Below are positions 46,468 through 48,715 of a DNA stretch of 48,715 nucleotides, piece after piece. Each line of letters opens with the position of its first letter. Positions within the stretch are counted from its first letter, which is position 1. A model generated the notes under the pieces. That model saw only the letters and a list, made by a program, of their open reading frames with translations. It was not told the DNA's origin and did no database searches. The DNA comes from an uncultured Pelagibacteraceae bacterium. Lineage in GTDB: Bacteria > Pseudomonadota > Alphaproteobacteria > Pelagibacterales > Pelagibacteraceae. The position numbers and the translations under genes were made by a program. The stretch is from positions 1-48,715 of the forward strand of contig CACGAB010000008.1 in the NCBI GenBank assembly GCA_902570915.1, read 5' to 3'.

Positions 46468-47872
46468 AAAAAAAATAAGACTATTTTTTTTCTCTATTTT
46501 ATTGTTATGCAATAATTCACTTTCCTCTTTTTCACAGGAAATTCCAGGATCATTTGCTGATTTAGCAGAAAAATTAATGCCATCAGTTGTAAATATTTCA
46601 ACTACCACAACGGTTACCACTCAATCTAATCCTTTTCCATTTCAGTTTCCACCCGGTTCACCATTTGAGGATATGTTCAAAGAATTTGGAGCTCCCCAAG
46701 AAAGAAAGTCTGCTGCCCTAGGTTCAGGTTTTATTATTGATGAAAAAGGCATAGTTGTTACAAATAACCACGTAATTCAAGATGCAGAGGATATTATTGT
46801 AAGAGTTAACGGCGACAAAGAGTTTAAAGCAAAGGTAATCGGAGCAGATCCCCTTTCTGACATAGCTGTTTTAAAATTAGACTCTGAAGATAATTTTATT
46901 CCAGTTAAATTTGGAAACTCTGATAAAGCAAGAATTGGTGATTGGGTAATAGCTATTGGAAATCCTTTTGGGTTTGGTGGAACTGTTACATCTGGAATTA
47001 TCTCAGCAAGAAATCGTTCATTAGGATTAACTCGATATGAAGATTATATACAAACAGATGCATCGATTAACTCTGGAAATTCTGGTGGACCTCTTTTTGA
47101 TTTAAACGGAGATGTAATTGGAATTAACACAGCAATTCTTGGAAGAAGTGGTTCTATTGGTATTGGTTTTGCAATACCATCTAACAGTGCAAAAATTGTA
47201 ATAGATCAGTTAGTAGAATTTGGTGAAACTAAAAGAGGTTGGTTAGGTGTTAGAATTCAAGATGTTACAAAAGAGATTGCAGATGTCGAAAATTTAGGTG
47301 AGCCTAGGGGCGCTTTAGTTGCAAGTGTTGCTGAAAATAGTCCTTCTCAAAAGGCTGGTGTAAAAGCAGGTGATATCATACTTGAATTCAATGGTGAAAA
47401 AATAAGAGAGATGAAAGAACTTCCGACAATCGTAGCTAGAACAGAAGTTGGAAAAAACGTTAAAGTAAAAATTTGGCGAAATAAAAAAGAAATAATTAAA
47501 ACAATCAAACTTGGTAGATTAGAAACCTCAGAGGACTTCAAAGTAGCAGAGAAAAAAACTTCACCAAAAGAGACTACAATTGACAAATTAAAAATAAATG
47601 TAAGATTGATTAATAAAGAAGATATTAAAAGTAGAAATTTACCTAACCAAACATCAGGGTTGGTAATCACTAAAATTGAAAATGATAGCCCACTTAAAGG
47701 ATCTATAGAGTTAAATAGTATAATTTTAGAGGCACAAAAGAAAAAGATAAGATCGATAGATGACTTATCTGAGGTTGTAAAAAAAGTTTTAAATAGTGAT
47801 CAAAAAACAATTTTACTGGTTATTTATAATAGTCAAAATCAAAGAAGATATATTGGTATTAAGTTGGATTAA
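46454..47872 (+). CDS. DegP/HtrA-like periplasmic serine protease (Do family)
   Basis: Periplasmic protease and chaperone handling misfolded envelope proteins. The 472 residues contain a signal peptide (about 1-28, cleavage near SFS-QE), a trypsin-like domain with the triad H106 (NNHVI), D136 (SDIAVL) and S210 (GNSGGP), and two PDZ domains, the first around RGWLGVRIQDV to about residue 355 and a more diverged second at the C-terminus. The start ATG lies inside the end of the DUF2065 gene. It belongs to the hflKC unit, grouping envelope proteostasis genes. Confidence 0.95.
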   Translation: MRRFKKKIRLFFFSILLLCNNSLSSFSQEIPGSFADLAEKLMPSVVNISTTTTVTTQSNPFPFQFPPGSPFEDMFKEFGAPQERKSAALGSGFIIDEKGIVVTNNHVIQDAEDIIVRVNGDKEFKAKVIGADPLSDIAVLKLDSEDNFIPVKFGNSDKARIGDWVIAIGNPFGFGGTVTSGIISARNRSLGLTRYEDYIQTDASINSGNSGGPLFDLNGDVIGINTAILGRSGSIGIGFAIPSNSAKIVIDQLVEFGETKRGWLGVRIQDVTKEIADVENLGEPRGALVASVAENSPSQKAGVKAGDIILEFNGEKIREMKELPTIVARTEVGKNVKVKIWRNKKEIIKTIKLGRLETSEDFKVAEKKTSPKETTIDKLKINVRLINKEDIKSRNLPNQTSGLVITKIENDSPLKGSIELNSIILEAQKKKIRSIDDLSEVVKKVLNSDQKTILLVIYNSQNQRRYIGIKLD

Positions 47873-47875
47873 TTT

Positions 47876-48715
47876 ATGGATTTTAAATCCAAAATTATTT
47901 TAATTTATGGACCCACTGCATCAGGAAAATCAGAATTTGCAGTAAAACTTGCAAAAAAATTGAAGGGTGAAATTATAAACGCCGATAGTATGCAGGTTTA
48001 TAAAGAACTTAAGATTTTATCTGCTAGACCATCGAAAAAAGATTATAAAAAGATTAAGCATCATTTATATGGATTTCAGTCTGTAAAAGAAAATTACTCA
48101 TCTGGAGAATGGCTTAAAGCTGCAAAAAAAAAAATTTTAGAAATTAAAAAGAGAAAGAATGTTCCAATAATAGTTGGGGGTACTGGTTTATATTTTAAAA
48201 CATTAACTGATGGGATAGTTAATATTCCCAAAATTCCAATTCGAATAAGAGAAAAAGTTAGGAAATTGAATAGTTCTATGGGTAATAAAAGTTTTCTACA
48301 AAGATTAAAAAAAATTGATCCAGAAATTTTAAATTATGTTAATCCATCTGATACTCAAAGATTGATAAGAGCTTATGAAGTGAAATTATTTACCAAAAAA
48401 ACGTTACTTGAGTGGTTTAAGTCAACTAAATCGGTATTTGAGGATAAAAACTTTTATAAAATTTACATCGATTACCCAAGAGATATTTTAGTAAATAAGA
48501 TTCACAACCGTGCTCAAGACATGATCAACAAAGGTGCCATTTTAGAGGTTAAAAAATTTTTGAAAATGAAGGTTTCAAAAAAAAGAACTGCTACTAAGGC
48601 AATAGGCTTAATTGAAATTAAGGATTTTATTGATAAAAAAATTGAAATTAATGAGGTTATTGAAAGAATATCAATAAAGACCAGGCAGTACGCTAAAAGA
48701 CAGGTTACTTGGGGC
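47876..48715 (+). CDS. miaA: tRNA dimethylallyltransferase, 3' end cut by the window edge
   Basis: Adds the dimethylallyl group to A37 of tRNAs reading UNN codons. Starting at the ATG at 47876, three bases after degP, 280 codons run open to the right edge, so a few tens of C-terminal residues are missing. The P-loop GPTASGKSE lies near residue 12, followed by NADSMQVYKEL, IIVGGTGLYFK and, near the edge, IKTRQYAKRQVTW, which is the conserved end of the catalytic domain. Its donor, dimethylallyl diphosphate, comes from the isoprenoid pathway that begins with dxs in this window. Confidence 0.97.
   Translation, partial: MDFKSKIILIYGPTASGKSEFAVKLAKKLKGEIINADSMQVYKELKILSARPSKKDYKKIKHHLYGFQSVKENYSSGEWLKAAKKKILEIKKRKNVPIIVGGTGLYFKTLTDGIVNIPKIPIRIREKVRKLNSSMGNKSFLQRLKKIDPEILNYVNPSDTQRLIRAYEVKLFTKKTLLEWFKSTKSVFEDKNFYKIYIDYPRDILVNKIHNRAQDMINKGAILEVKKFLKMKVSKKRTATKAIGLIEIKDFIDKKIEINEVIERISIKTRQYAKRQVTWG

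Noticed and set aside
1..48715. CRISPR array, insertion sequence, transposase, integrase, toxin-antitoxin pair or riboswitch
   Set aside because: I saw no spaced direct repeats, transposase or integrase motifs, and no leader long enough for a riboswitch; most gaps are under 60 bases.

Overview
The window is a compact, very AT-rich chromosomal segment from an alphaproteobacterium, most likely a SAR11 (Pelagibacterales) marine cell. The reasons are the very low GC with long A and T runs, gaps of a few bases and many stop/start overlaps, frequent GTG and TTG starts, the alphaproteobacterial gene orders (tol-pal-cpoB-tilS-ftsH-folP-glmM; xseB-ispA-dxs; rluD-rpoH; glyQ-glyS-ppdK; hflK-hflC-DUF2065-degP), and a circularly permuted, two-piece tmRNA of the alphaproteobacterial type. 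The assignment is inferred from these features, without a database search.

Layout. 1-4090 (minus): a carbon-metabolism operon tkt-gap-pgk, with pgk running off the left edge. 4144-19868 (plus): one long run of genes: a coiled-coil protein, zapA, 5-FCL, ymdB-like, yebC, a phage-type ruvC, tolQRAB, pal, a strong terminator, cpoB, tilS, ftsH, folP, glmM, thiD, purA. 19865-21780 (minus): rpoH and rluD. 21804-21880 (plus): tRNA-Arg(TCG). 21882-24329 (minus): tsaC/sua5 followed by an ABC-2 exporter. 24350-27367 (plus): xseB-ispA-dxs. 27373-30126: aroC (minus), pdxH (plus) and ispB (minus). 30241-36656 (plus): sppA, glyQ, glyS, ppdK.

36653-42164 is the one accessory-looking block: an SGNH-like protein, a large multi-pass membrane protein on the opposite strand, a family 2 glycosyltransferase, a radical SAM protein with an irregular cysteine motif, and a short-chain dehydrogenase. 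It is even more AT-rich to the eye and ends at the 3' end of ssrA. A role in modifying a surface glycan or glycolipid is the simplest reading, but no substrate can be named.

42189-42446 (minus) holds the two-piece tmRNA, the only stretch over 300 bases without a protein gene. Then follow thyX (plus), mrp (minus), hflK-hflC-DUF2065-degP (plus) and miaA, cut by the right edge.

The housekeeping genes cover central carbon flow (pgk, gap, tkt, ppdK), isoprenoid and quinone side-chain synthesis (dxs, ispA, ispB), cofactors and nucleotides (folP, 5-FCL, thiD, pdxH, purA, thyX, aroC), envelope integrity (Tol-Pal, GlmM), proteostasis (FtsH, HflKC, DegP, RpoH, tmRNA) and translation fidelity (GlyQS, TilS, TsaC, MiaA, RluD). 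Main points for a second look: the two-piece tmRNA, the phage-type RuvC at the ruvCAB locus with ruvA and ruvB absent there, the CX3CX3C radical SAM motif with the block around it, the Mrp protein without its cysteine pair, and the GAPDH coenzyme-site change.
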